Shown here in pieces: positions 1 to 10,842 of a DNA stretch of 64,000 nt. Made by a program: the position numbers and the translations under genes. This DNA is from Limnomonas spitsbergensis. Taxonomy: Eukaryota > Chlorophyta > Chlorophyceae > Chlamydomonadales. The stretch covers positions 4,092,001-4,156,000 of the forward strand of contig JAYJMM010000123.1 in assembly GCA_037349105.1 (NCBI GenBank), given 5' to 3'. The notes beneath the pieces were generated by a model that worked only from the letters and a program-made list of their open reading frames with translations, made no database searches and was not told where the DNA came from. Each line of letters begins with the position of its first letter. Positions within the stretch are counted from its first letter, which is position 1.

Positions 1-755
1 ACACCCCTCTCTTGCCCCCCAATTACCCTGCGGGGGCCATGAGACGGCCAGCGTTACAACATGAATGGGTGGACACACGTTCCCCTGCTGCCTATATGAC
101 TCTGCGGGGTCAGCGGCATAATCGGCAGCATGCGTTCAAACAAACTTCAGGGTCTCTTACGCTGCCCACAGCAGGCAGACTTGCCTGGAGCCTCAGGCAG
201 AGCGGCAGCTAAACCTAGGGCAAGGTCACCCTCAACCATGCAAGGCCAACCCCAGCCATGCAAGGCCAGCCTGCAAAGCCAAGACCAACCATGCAAGGCA
301 GAGGCTTCAACAAATCTTGTCATGCCCCCAGGGTGTAGGGTTAAGAGCTGACCTAACCATCCACCAGTATTAATTATGATGTGACTCAGCTACACGTCAG
401 CTACACTCGGGCCTCGAGCATGAGGCCCCATTGCGCCCAGCCATGCGGCCTTGGCCACCAGTCGTAGGTCGGTCCAGGTTTGGTCCCAATCGGGTATTTT
501 GCGGCCGCGGGGCGGCCTGCTGAAGGTGGACTTGTAGCTGAAAAAGGAACAATGCCCTCCACCAGAAACCCAACCAAAGATCTGTGCCAAAGGTCTGTGT
601 GCCTGCCTTGAAGGCGTACCTGGCCTGTGCCTCAGCTCCTACCGAGAGAGCCAACTTGTTGGCCAGTGCCTCAGGCCCCTGACCTATTTGCTATCGGTCT
701 CTTGCCAGCATTTAGCCTTCTAAGGGATCGACCTCCTCTTGAGCCCGCTACACAC
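1..755. other. BUB3 intron 5 (partial), with echoes of the exon 5 end
   Basis: No further BUB3 exon is visible on the minus strand here, so this is read as the start of intron 5. On the minus strand, two degraded copies of the exon 5 3' end (the codons for [10 protein letters not shown] and the donor) lie at about 690-660 and 640-610, the second reading EAQARYAFK. A copy of dispersed repeat R1 occupies about 372-545. The rest (1-370) holds short CATGCAAGGCCA-type direct repeats at 237-300 and nothing else recognisable. Confidence 0.55.
372..545 (-). repeat. Dispersed repeat R1, copy 1
   Basis: About 165 bp. Read on the minus strand it begins with AGCTACAAGTCCACCTTCAG, contains CCCGATTGGGACCAAACCTG and ends TGTAGCTGACGTGTAGCTGA. 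The same order of blocks occurs at 1028-1165 (minus), 19806-19965 (plus) and 47784-47945 (plus). No ORF or obvious terminal inverted repeat was seen, so it could be a SINE or MITE-like sequence. Confidence 0.7.
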
Positions 756-3700
756 CTTGAAGGCATACTTGTTGGCCTGCGCCTCGGGCCCCTGGTCGAT
801 GTACTCCATGGCGACACGGCCCTCCACCGAGCCCAGCGCGTACCCCCGCCCGTCAGTGAAGCAGGCGATGCACCGTGTCTGGAATTTCAGAGAGCTCTCG
901 CGCAGCTGGTCTGGCTGAGGGGGCGGCCCGCCGGGCACCAACCTGCGGAAGGGCAGCGGTGACAGCGGAAGCGCAGTGAGCGGGATGGATGGACGATACA
1001 GTGGGTCAAGTCAGTTGCGCCGAAGTAATTTTTTTGTATGACTCAGCTGCACGGCAGGCACACACAAGCCTCCGACCAGGGAGCCTGAGTGCGGCCATAC
1101 ATGCTGCCTGGGCCGCCGGCTGCTGGCCGGTCCAGGTTTGGTCCCAATCGGGCCTTTGGCAGACGCTGGGCGATCTGCACATGGCGGTAAGGTAGCCGGG
1201 ACAAAACACTGAGCAGCCAGGGGGCTGATGCACACTGGGGCCTGGGGGAGAGGCATGAGGCGATGGGCGAAGGAGATCATCTACCCAGGACCAGCCATGA
1301 AGGAGGAAGAAAGAAAGAGAATTATGCCCCGCAGGGACGTGAGGGTTAAGGAAGCTGTGCGGCATGGGTTTAAGGTTTAGACATCAAACCCTGAACTGCG
1401 TGGCATGGGTTTAAGGCTTAGACCTTAAACCCTGAACTGTGTGGCATGGGTTTAGGGTTTAGACCTTACACCCTGAACTGTGTGGCATGGGTTTAGGGTT
1501 TATACCTGAAACCCTGAACTGCGTGGCATGGGTTTAGAGTTCAGACCTTCAACCCTGAACTGTGCGGCATGGGTTTAGGGTTTAGACCTTGAACCCTGAA
1601 CTGCGTGGCATGGGTTTAGGGCTTAGACCTTACACCCTGAACTGTGCGGCATGGGTTTAGGGTTAAGACCTTCAACCCTGAACTGTGCGGCATGGGTTTA
1701 GGGTTTACCCCTTAAACCCTAAACTGCGTGGCATGGGTTTAGGGTTTAGACCTTGAACCCTGAACTGTGCGGCATGGTTTTAGGGTTTAGACCTTACACC
1801 CTGAACTGTGCGGCATAGGTTTAGGGTTTACACCTGAAACCCTGAACTGCGTGGCATGGGTTTAAGGCTTAGACCTTCAACCCTGAACTGTGCGACATGG
1901 GTTTAGGGTTTAGACCTTAAACCCTGAATTCTGCGGCATGGTTTAAGGGTTTAGACCTTAAACCCTGAACTGTGCGGCATGGGTTTAGGGTTAAGACCTT
2001 AAACCCTGAACTGTGCGGCATGGGTTTATGGTTTAGACCTTAAGCCCTGAACTGTGCGACATGGGTTTAGGGCTTAGACCTTTAACCCCAAACTGCGTGG
2101 CATGGGTTTAGGGTTCAGACATCAAACCCTGAACTGTGCGGCATGGGTTTAGGGTTTATACCTGAAACCCTGAACTGCGTGGCATGGGTTAAGGGTTCAG
2201 ACCTTCAACCCTGAACTGTGCGGCATGGGTTTAGGGTTTAGACCTTGAACCCTGAACTGCGTGGCATGGGTTTAGGGCTTGGACCTTACACCCTGAACTG
2301 TGCGGCATGGGTTTAGGGTTAAGACCTTCAACCCTGAACTGTGCGGCATGGGTTTAGGGTTTAGACCTTAAACCCTGAACTGCGTGGCATGGGTTTAGGG
2401 TTTATACCTTAAACCCTGAACTGTGCGGCATGGGTTTAGGGTTTAGACATTACACCCTGAACTGTGCGGCATGGGTTTAGGGTTTACACCTGAAACCCTG
2501 AACTGCGTGGCATGGGTTTAAGGCTTAGACCTTCAACCCTGAACTGTGCGACATGGGTTTAGGGTTTAGACCTTAAACCCTGAATTCTGCGGCATGGGTT
2601 TAGGGTTTAGACCTTAAACCCTGAACTGTGCGGCATGGGTTTAGGGTTAAGACCTTCAACCCTGAACTGTGCGGCATGGGTTTAGGGTTTAGACCTTGAA
2701 CCCTGAACTGCGTGGCATGGGTTTAGGGTTTAGACCTTAAACCCTGAACTGTGCGGCATGGTTTTAGGGTTTAGACCTTACACCCTGAACTGTGCGGCAT
2801 GGGTTTAGGGTTCACACCTGAAACCCTGAACTGCGTGGCATGGGTTTAAGCCTTAGACCTTCAACCCTGAACTGTGCGACATGGGTTTAGGGTTTAGACC
2901 TTAAACCCTGAATTCTGCGGCATGGTTTAAGGGTTTAGACCTTAAACCCTGAACTGTGCGGCATGGGTTTAGGGTTAAGACCTTCAACCCTGAACTGTGC
3001 GGCATGGGTTTATGGTTTAGACCTTAAGCCCTGAACTGTGCGACATGGGTTTAGGGCTTAGACCTTTAACCCCAAACTGCGTGGCATGGGTTTAGGGTTC
3101 AGACATCAAACCCTGAACTGTGCGGCATGGGTTTAGGGTTTAGACCTTAAACCCTGAACTGCGTGGCATGGGTTAAGGGTTCAGACCTTCAACCCTGAAC
3201 TGTGCGGCATGGGTTTAGGGTTTAGACCTTGAACCCTGAACTGCGTGGCATGGGTTTAGGGCTTGGACCTTACACCCTGAACTGTGCGGCATGGGTTTAG
3301 GGTTCAGACCTTCAACCCTGAACTGTGCGGCATGGGTTTAGGGTTTAGACCTTAAACCCTGAATTCTGCGGCATGGTTTAAGGGTTTAGACCTTAAACCC
3401 TGAACTGTGCGGCATGGGTTTAGGGTTAAGACCTTAAACCCTGAACTGTGCGGCATGGGTTTATGGTTTAGACCTTAAGCCCTGAACTGTGCGACATGGG
3501 TTTAGGGCTTAGACCTTTAACCCCAAACTGCGTGGCATGGGTTTAGGGTTCAGACATCAAACCCTGAACTGTGCGGCATGGGTTTAGGGTTTATACCTGA
3601 AACCCTGAACTGCGTGGCATGGGTTAAGGGTTCAGACCTTCAACCCTGAACTGTGCGGCATGGGTTTAGGGTTTAGACCTTGAACCCTGAACTGCGTGGC

Positions 3701-6700
3701 ATGGGTTTAGGGCTTGGACCTTACACCCTGAACTGTGCGGCATGGGTTTAGGGTTAAGACCTTCAACCCTGAACTGTGCGGCATGGGTTTAGGGTTTAGA
3801 CCTTAAACCCTGAACTGCGTGGCATGGGTTTAGGGTTTATACCTTAAACCCTGAACTGTGCGGCATGGGTTTAGGGTTTAGACATTACACCCTGAACTGT
3901 GCGGCATGGGTTTAGGGTTTACACCTGAAACCCTGAACTGCGTGGCATGGGTTTAAGGCTTAGACCTTCAACCCTGAACTGTGCGACATGGGTTCAGGGT
4001 TTAGACCTTAAACCCTGAATTCTGCGGCATGGTTTAAGGGTTTAGACCTTAAACCCTGAACTGTGCGGCATGGGTTTAGGGTTAAGACCTTCAACCCTGA
4101 ACTGTGCGGCATGGGTTTATGGTTTAGACCTTAAGCCCTGAACTGTGCGACATGGGTTTAGGGCTTAGACCTTTAACCCCAAACTGCGTGGCATGGGTTT
4201 AGGGTTCAGACATCAAACCCTGAACTGTGCGGCATGGGTTTAGGGTTTAGACCTTAAACCCTGAACTGCGTGGCATGGGTTAAGGGTTCAGACCTTCAAC
4301 CCTGAACTGTGCGGCATGGGTTTAGGGTTTAGACCTTGAACCCTGAACTGCGTGGCATGGGTTTAGGGCTTGGACCTTACACCCTGAACTGTGCGGCATG
4401 GGTTTAGGGTTTAGACCTTCAACCCTGAACTGTGCGGCATGGGTTTAGGGTTTAGACCTTAAACCCTGAATTCTGCGGCATGGTTTAAGGGTTTAGACCT
4501 TAAACCCTGAACTGTGCGGCATGGGTTTAGGGTTAAGACCTTAAACCCTGAACTGTGCGGCATGGGTTTATGGTTTAGACCTTAAGCCCTGAACTGTGCG
4601 ACATGGGTTTAGGGCTTAGACCTTTAACCCCAAACTGCGTGGCATGGGTTTAGGGTTCAGACATCAAACCCTGAACTGTGCGGCATGGGTTTAGGGTTTA
4701 TACCTGAAACCCTGAACTGCGTGGCATGGGTTAAGGGTTCAGACCTTCAACCCTGAACTGTGCGGCATGGGTTTAGGGTTTAGACCTTGAACCCTGAACT
4801 GCGTGGCATGGGTTTAGGGCTTGGACCTTACACCCTGAACTGCGTGGCATGGGTTTAGGGTTTATACCTTAAACCCTGAACTGTGCGGCATGGGTTTAGG
4901 GTTTAGACATTACACCCTGAACTGTGCGGCATGGGTTTAGGGTTTACACCTGAAACCCTGAACTGCGTGGCATGGGTTTAAGGCTTAGACCTTCAACCCT
5001 GAACTGTGCGACATGGGTTCAGGGTTTAGACCTTAAACCCTGAATTCTGCGGCATGGGTTTAGGGTTTAGACCTTGAACCCTGAACTGTGCGGCATGGGT
5101 TTAGGGTTAAGACCTTCAACCCTGATCTGTGCGGCATGGGTTTAGGGTTTAGACCTTGAACCCTGAACTGCGTGGCATGGGTTTAGGGTTTAGACCTTAA
5201 ACCCTGAACTGTGCGGCATGGTTTTAGGGTTTAGACCTTACACCCTGAACTGTGCGGCATGGGTTTAGGGTTAACACCTGAAACCCTGAACTGCGTGGCA
5301 TGGGTTTAAGCCTTAGACCTTCAACCCTGAACTGTGCGACATGGGTTTAGGGTTTAGACCTTAAACCCTGAACTGTGCGGCACGGCATGGGTTTAGGGTT
5401 TAGACCTTGAACCCTGAACTGCGCGGCATGGGTTTAGGGCTTAGACCTCAAACCCTGAACTGTGCGGCATGGGTTTAGGGTTAAGACCTTGAACCCTGAA
5501 CTGCGTGGCATGGGTTTAAGGCTTAGACCTTAAACCCTGAACTGTGCGGCATGGGTTTAGGGTTTAGACCTTAAACCCTGAACTGTGCGGTATGGGTAAA
5601 GGGTTTAGACCTTAAACCCTGAACTGCGTGGCATGGGTTTAGGGCTTAGACCTTAAACCCTGAACTGTGCGGCATGGGTTTAGGGTTTAGACCTTAAACC
5701 CTGAACTGTGCGGCACGGCATGGGTTTAGGGTTTAGACCTTAAACCCTGAACTGTGCTGCATGGGTCTTAGCCTCGTCCGCGCCGTTACAATCATAGCAA
5801 GAGGAAGGACGTATGAGCTACGGTGGTTCGCACTTCGGCTATGTTGGGCCGGCTGACTGGGGTTCATGATGTGGGCTGAGGGAGAAGACTAGGAGAGGCA
5901 TGCCATTATGCCATGGATGTGGCGCCGGGGTGGAAGGCGATTGCGTGTTGCCACAACAACCCGTCTCCCCTCCCCCTGTTTTTGTGACCCACATCCCCAC
6001 ATAGGCGATGCAATCGGATGCATACCATGATCACTATCCCTTCAGATAAATTCCACCCTTTTGGACAGTGCTTGCTTTGGCAAGCATGGATTCCGCACCC
6101 CACTGCGGTCAGCCCCTTGGCGCCTGCCCAATCCAACTCAGGATCTATCAAATCATTTAGAGTTCACTCAGAAAACCACACCCTAGCCACACCATCCACT
6201 AACGCGGATAGAAAATGAAACCTTTTCTCTCGCTCAGGTTTCGGCACTGAAAAGCTACACACAAAACATCTAAGGGCCGCGACCCAAAGGCCTGCCCCCT
6301 TAGCCCCCCACTCACTTGCGCAGGTCGAAGATGAGCACGTGCCTCTCGCTGGTTCCGACCACGAGGTGGTTCTGCGAGGTCGACATGGTGTACACCTTCC
6401 CCGGTAGACCGATGACGGATGCGCAGGCCTGCTGGGGGGGCGCACGCGGGTCCCAGGCACGGACAGTGGAGTCCCAGCTGCCGGTCAGCACCAGGCCTGC
6501 GAGGTAGGGACGGAAATAATCGAGTGTGTGAATGCCACGCTGTGCTCACCCCCGCATGCCCAGAAGGAGATGCGCATTCTTGCCACCCTCAGAGAACTCA
6601 CCCCTGCTCGGCAAGTACGCTATGCAGCGCACAGCGGCCTGATGGTAAGCCAACGTGGACGAGCTCAAGTCATGCAGGGACAGCCTGTGGTAACGGAGGC

Positions 6701-9469
6701 AGGGCGAAAGAGACACTGGGTTGGCGTGCGCTGAGCTTAAGTGGTCAAGTCCGATACTTCCGATCCTGACAGCTTGAGTGCCCATTGCCAGCAGCGGCAT
6801 TACAAAAAAACGACAAAATCTTTCACAGGCCAGGGCCGGAAATCATGCAGGGACAGCCTGTGTGGTAACGGAGGCAGGGCGAAAGAGACACTGGGTTGGC
6901 GTGCGCTGGGTGGAGCCCAAGTGGTCAATTCCAACGCTTCCGATCCTGACAGCTTGAGTGCCCATTACCGGCCGCGGCATTACAAGTTGTTTTCAAAGCA
7001 GACATACATCTCCAGGAGATAGTGAATACGACTGTGCATGATTTAGCTTCAGAGTAAGGACACACTCTCACACAGGCCAAGGCCGGAGATCATGCAGGAG
7101 CAGCATGCCGTTACCTGGAGGCAGGGCATGTAACTGTTTGTTGATGTAACGACGTTAAGCCACTGACGCATCTGGCGCCAGATGCCTCAGTAGCTTAACG
7201 TCGTTACATCAACAAACACTTCAGGTCGCAGCGCTACACGATATTGGTCAACCTCGTTGCAGGGTTACCTACCCAGTGTTCAGTCCAGGCGAGTGGCTCC
7301 TGCAATCCAAGCCTCAGGGCGTACAATTGATTTATTATCTAACATCCATATTACCGGTTGCGGGTGCAGTGCGTCTGGGTCGTGGACCAATCAAGGGGTG
7401 GCCTGAGCTGCAGAGCGATATTCATACTGTGCTTCAGCTACAACTCAGCCATGCCCTAGCCTACGGCAGAGGAGGATTCTGGTACAGCATGCCCTGACTC
7501 TTGGGCCTGCGCCCTACGGACGGAAAGCAGTCACATTCTGTTCCCAGTTGGCCCAGTGTTGGCCATCCGATTGTCTCCTGGAGGGAGCCGAGTGCACACT
7601 GAACATGCAACTTCTGAGCTGTCCATGCGACCCACAACAGAGGGGAGGGGGCATTTTCACCCTTCTTCCATGCGCATCAGCAAAGCATGGCGCAGCTAGA
7701 CAGGAATGCCACTATGCCAGTGCACACTCAGCCCTCTTCCATGCACATCAGCAACGCCATGCAGGCAGCAGCATGGCAGCATGCATGGCGCACTCGATCC
7801 AGTTTTACAGGTTGACAATCATGAGTTGATTCACAAATCTGGAGCAGTGCTGGGTGAAATGGGTGACAGGGGACCCCGTCCTGGAGCCCTGCTGCCAAGA
7901 GCGAAGACGAGGAGGTCCACCCGGCACCCTAATCCCCGACACATGGTACTTTGGGATGACTAATTGACTATAAACTACATCATTAGACGTAAGCTGGTGA
8001 TTCGTAACTTGTTGTCTAAGAATCTGGCAACTCGTATTCCCGTGGCAGGTGCTTGACAGATAGTTCATGCAAGAAATGATATCTGTCTCATATGCTTCAT
8101 GCACACTGTTGATCAACCCTGATCTTGCTGTGTACCAAGCCAGCCGTCTGACATTGTGCAGCGGCATGCCTTGTAACATTGTTCAGCAGCATGCCTTCAG
8201 CACACAGGGCACCAGCACAGCTTTCGGGAATTTTACCAATCCAAAATGAAGTGTGAGTGCTCATGGCTGCAGCGCACCGGCCACTTCGATGACGTGACCA
8301 GAGTAAACCACGCCAAAAACTAGCATTCAAATGCCGGTAGCACAGAGTAGCAATCCGGCAGCCGGCCATGCACCACCTAGCTGGCACATATTAGATGGCA
8401 CCAACTTGCATTTAAATAGCGCAGCACCAAGGTGCATGGCCGTCAGCATGCACATGGGGTGGCATGCACCTATGTGCAGAGGCCTATCGGGCTTCTAATG
8501 CAGCCTACGTAGCTTATGCTAGTGCGATGAGATAAGCCCTCCTAGCCGGGCGTCATCCATGCCAGTATCATACTAATTATTAGTGGCTGTCGAGGGGCGG
8601 GTGCATTCATGCATGTGGCACGGGCATCACACTTTTCCCCTTGAACCTGTCTTAACGGTCATAGCCTGCTAGCCAGGCGTTTGTATGCCAAGATAACGAA
8701 CTGGTGGTGGCTGTCATGGGACGGTGCACGTGGCATGGACATCTTGCTCTCATGCGACAGGATGCTTCATGCACGAGGCATGGGCATCATGCTCTCATGC
8801 GACGGGATGTTTCATGCATGAGGCATGGGCATCATGCTTTTATGAAGTGGCTTTATTCAGGCCTGCGGTATGGGCATCATGTCTGGCTGTGGCAGTGGCA
8901 GGCTTCTTCATGCATGAGCAAGGGTATCATACTTCGCCTCTGAATCAGGTGCATCCACCCATGTGACATGGGCATTCCATTCAAGCATGTGGCATGTCAC
9001 TCTGCCCATGCGTTTACCTCTTAACCTGTCCATCTAAGGATCCGCTGAAGCCAGTGGCATCGTCTTGCAGGCAGACGTCCAGGACTGGCGCCTGGTGCTC
9101 TATGCAGCCCTTGGCCACGCCTTGTGCAGCATCATACAACCGTACGGTCTGCGGCAGACGGAAGGGGAATGAGGGCGAAGAGGAGGATGTGTGAGCTAGT
9201 TATTGTGCAAGCATTTGTTATGTTAGCCCCACTATTCGTCTTATTATCGTGTGCACATGCGGTGCGCTTCTGCTTCCGTCGTTGTCTCTCTAAACGGACG
9301 AACGGAATACCTCCGCGATGCAAATGTTCACGGTTTAGAAACCTTAAATACTCACTCTGTCCCAGGAGGAAGCAACGAGAAGGTCGCTTTGTGTGCTGAA
9401 CTTGAGGGCGGAGATGCCATCAGTCGGGGGCGAGATCAACTTGTCGCCCAGAACCGCTGGGGCCGCCAT
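756..9469 (-). CDS. BUB3: BUB3 mitotic checkpoint WD40 protein, 5 exons, 3' end outside the window
   Basis: Exons in transcript order: 9469-9356, 9148-9018, 6684-6602, 6496-6316 and 942-756. All introns are GT-AG and all phases agree, giving 232 codons. The start is the ATG at 9469 ([20 protein letters not shown]). The reading matches BUB3 from its N-terminus to about residue 225 of roughly 330: SSWDR then TVRLYD in blade 1, [15 protein letters not shown] and EKVYT-like GKVYTMS in the middle, then [21 protein letters not shown] and NKYAFK. BUB3 is a seven-bladed WD40 propeller that binds GLEBS motifs of BUB1/BUBR1 and KNL1 at kinetochores. The last blades (VNAIAFHP, ATGG region of the family) are not found before position 756, so the final exon or exons must lie left of position 1. 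Intron 4 (943-6315) is 5.4 kb and mostly satellite. Intron 2 (6685-9017) is also repeat-rich. The gene is head-to-head with the SFI1-like gene. Confidence 0.93.
1028..1165 (-). repeat. Dispersed repeat R1, copy 2
   Basis: Shares the central block GGTCCAGGTTTGGTCCCAAT (plus-strand reading) and the flanking GACTCAGCTGCACG block with the copy at 372-545, in the same orientation. It lies in BUB3 intron 4, just before the 41 bp satellite. Confidence 0.7.
1345..5770. repeat. 41 bp telomere-like satellite array (about 108 monomers) inside BUB3 intron 4
   Basis: Head-to-tail monomers of 41 bp. Each runs CATGGGTTTAGGGTTTAGAC, then CTTAAACCCTGAACTGTGCG, then G. Each monomer therefore holds a TTTAGGG word and an opposed AAACCC word, making an imperfect palindrome. 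Variants alternate between CTGTGCGG and CTGCGTGG ends. Longer blocks are themselves repeated: the variant TGGGTTTATGG starts at 2021, 3005, 3456, 4112 and 4563, with spacings 984, 451, 656 and 451, all exact multiples of 41. The block 3005-4111 recurs from 4112 with offset 1107 (27 monomers). The array lies wholly between BUB3 exons 4 and 5. Confidence 0.95.
5771..6315. other. Unique part of BUB3 intron 4
   Basis: About 545 bp between the satellite and BUB3 exon 4. I see no exon, repeat or RNA gene that I can support. A short minus-strand reading near 5940-5910 (AIAFHPG) resembles a BUB3 motif but is discussed under rejected items. Confidence 0.4.
6660..7130. repeat. Duplicated 3' splice region of BUB3 exon 3
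   Basis: The acceptor of BUB3 exon 3 and its first bases (plus-strand word CATGCAGGGACAGCCTG, then TGGTAACGGAGGCAGGGCGA) occur at about 6671 and again, almost unchanged, at about 6846. A degraded third copy lies at about 7092. The duplication unit is about 175 bp and includes upstream intron sequence (TTCCGATCCTGACAGCTTGA at both 6757 and 6941). Only the copy joined to the coding exon at 6684 can serve the gene. Confidence 0.85.
7136..7217. mobile_element. Hairpin (foldback) element in BUB3 intron 2
   Basis: Arms of about 28 bp, with the core GTTTGTTGATGTAACGACGT continuing to TAAGC, pair perfectly with the right arm ending AACAAAC. The loop holds a second small palindrome, GCATCTGGCGCCAGATGC. 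This is typical of a MITE or foldback remnant; no target duplication was resolved. Confidence 0.7.
8700..8990. repeat. About 45 bp tandem repeat in BUB3 intron 2
   Basis: Degenerate copies of a unit built around GGCATGGGCATCATGCTCTC and TGCGACGGGATGTTTCATGC. Three clear copies and two or three decayed ones end just before BUB3 exon 2 (9148-9018). Confidence 0.75.
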
Positions 9470-9912
9470 CGAAATTTCGAATTATTACTAGAATTTTCAA
9501 AGAATGATGCCACGCGCACGTCAGCGTGTTGCGTATCTCCTCCCCTCCCCCTCGCTAGCAGGTCATCCCGCCCGATGATGCACACTTTTTCATTCAAACG
9601 GATTTGTCCACATCTCAACGATTCCTTGGGATTTGCATGGAACGCTGTTTCAACTGCCATATGTCGCCTTGGAACTAACCGTGTTTCTTATGCTGAAGAA
9701 ACGTTATCCGGAATCTCCTTCGATGCGCTGTGTGCTATACCCTGTACTTAAAGTCTGACGAGGCAGACTAAGTCATAGCCCTCAGCCGATGCCCTCGACC
9801 CAAACCTGCGCAACGCCACTGCCATCGGCACGCACAGTTGGCATTTCACAGGCCACATACATTTCAAACAATGCTCTTCCTCGTGATCTCATAATCCGCT
9901 CTGTCGTGGCCG
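9470..9912. promoter_or_regulatory. Divergent promoter region, BUB3 / SFI1-like gene
   Basis: The 443 bp between the ATG of BUB3 (minus, 9469) and the ATG of the SFI1-like gene (plus, 9913) must contain both 5' UTRs and both promoters. I see no repeat and no clear TATA box. The role is inferred from position only. Confidence 0.55.
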
Positions 9913-10752
9913 ATGACCGACGGTGATCTCGCTGGAGCTGCTTCGCATGCCAGGCAATCAAAGCTCCCCTCAGATGCGAGCCATGGGGAGGTGGCAGCAG
10001 CCATCCCCTCACTGCCCTATCTAACGCATCCGGGTATGGAGACCCCATGGGCAGCTCTTGACCCGCACGACAGCCCCATGCGTAGCGCGCATGGATCGCC
10101 TGTTGGATTCATGGCCTCTGTAGCCCCCGCCGCCGCTCAGCAGTTTGAGGTATCCAGTCCACCCTTCCATCACCAGCCCCTGCGGAGTCATCACCTAGAG
10201 GCGTTGGTGCGGGCTGGACCTCACCCTCGTGGGCCTCAGTTCGGCCTGATGTCAGCTGCAGGGAGCAGCCGTGGGGGCAGTGTCATCGGCTTGCCGACAG
10301 GTAGCATATCCAACCTGCTATTGAGCCGTTTGTGAACCTTTTGTATGAAAAAGTATACCTTGATATCATCCATGCACCGGGCCTAGTGCATGGGGACCCG
10401 ACATATTTCCTTTTCTAAATCAAGCACAGCTATAGATTCAGAAACGGAAAGGAAAAGGGCAAGGGGACGCAGGTCTCGAGTTTTCCCATGCGTTCAGGCC
10501 ATGCAGGCTTCCAGGATCAATCGCTCTTGACTAATGGATTTGTAGCTGGCCTGATACTGCCGCACACAGCAGCAGCCATGCCTGTGTAACACTGGAGGCT
10601 CAGTCATTTATGCCAAAATAAACGATCAACGCGTACGGCACTCTGTGCATTTCAAAGCTGCATGCCAGGAGCATGCTCCTGTCTCCCTTAGGTCTTGACG
10701 GAGAGGCATATGACGACCAATTGTGTCATTTTCCTGCCCTTTGTGCACGCTG

Positions 10753-10842
<90 letters not shown>

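Noticed and set aside
1345..5770. Possible CRISPR-like or terminal telomere array
   Set aside because: Monomers are contiguous with no unique spacers, the array is flanked on both sides by BUB3 exons, and the telomere words are mixed in both orientations. It is neither CRISPR nor a chromosome end.
5906..5950. Minus-strand reading AIAFHPG, resembling a BUB3 blade-6 motif
   Set aside because: It lies between exons 4 and 5, upstream of the sequence it should follow. It has no acceptor in front of it and loses similarity after seven residues. A relic of a duplicated exon is possible but not supported.
9913..10335. Stand-alone 140-residue protein ending at the TGA at 10335
   Set aside because: The donor at 10301 (ACAG/GTAGCA) joins in phase to 10692 and onward to the SFI1-like gene. 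A single-exon gene would end with intron-like sequence. It stays a minor alternative.
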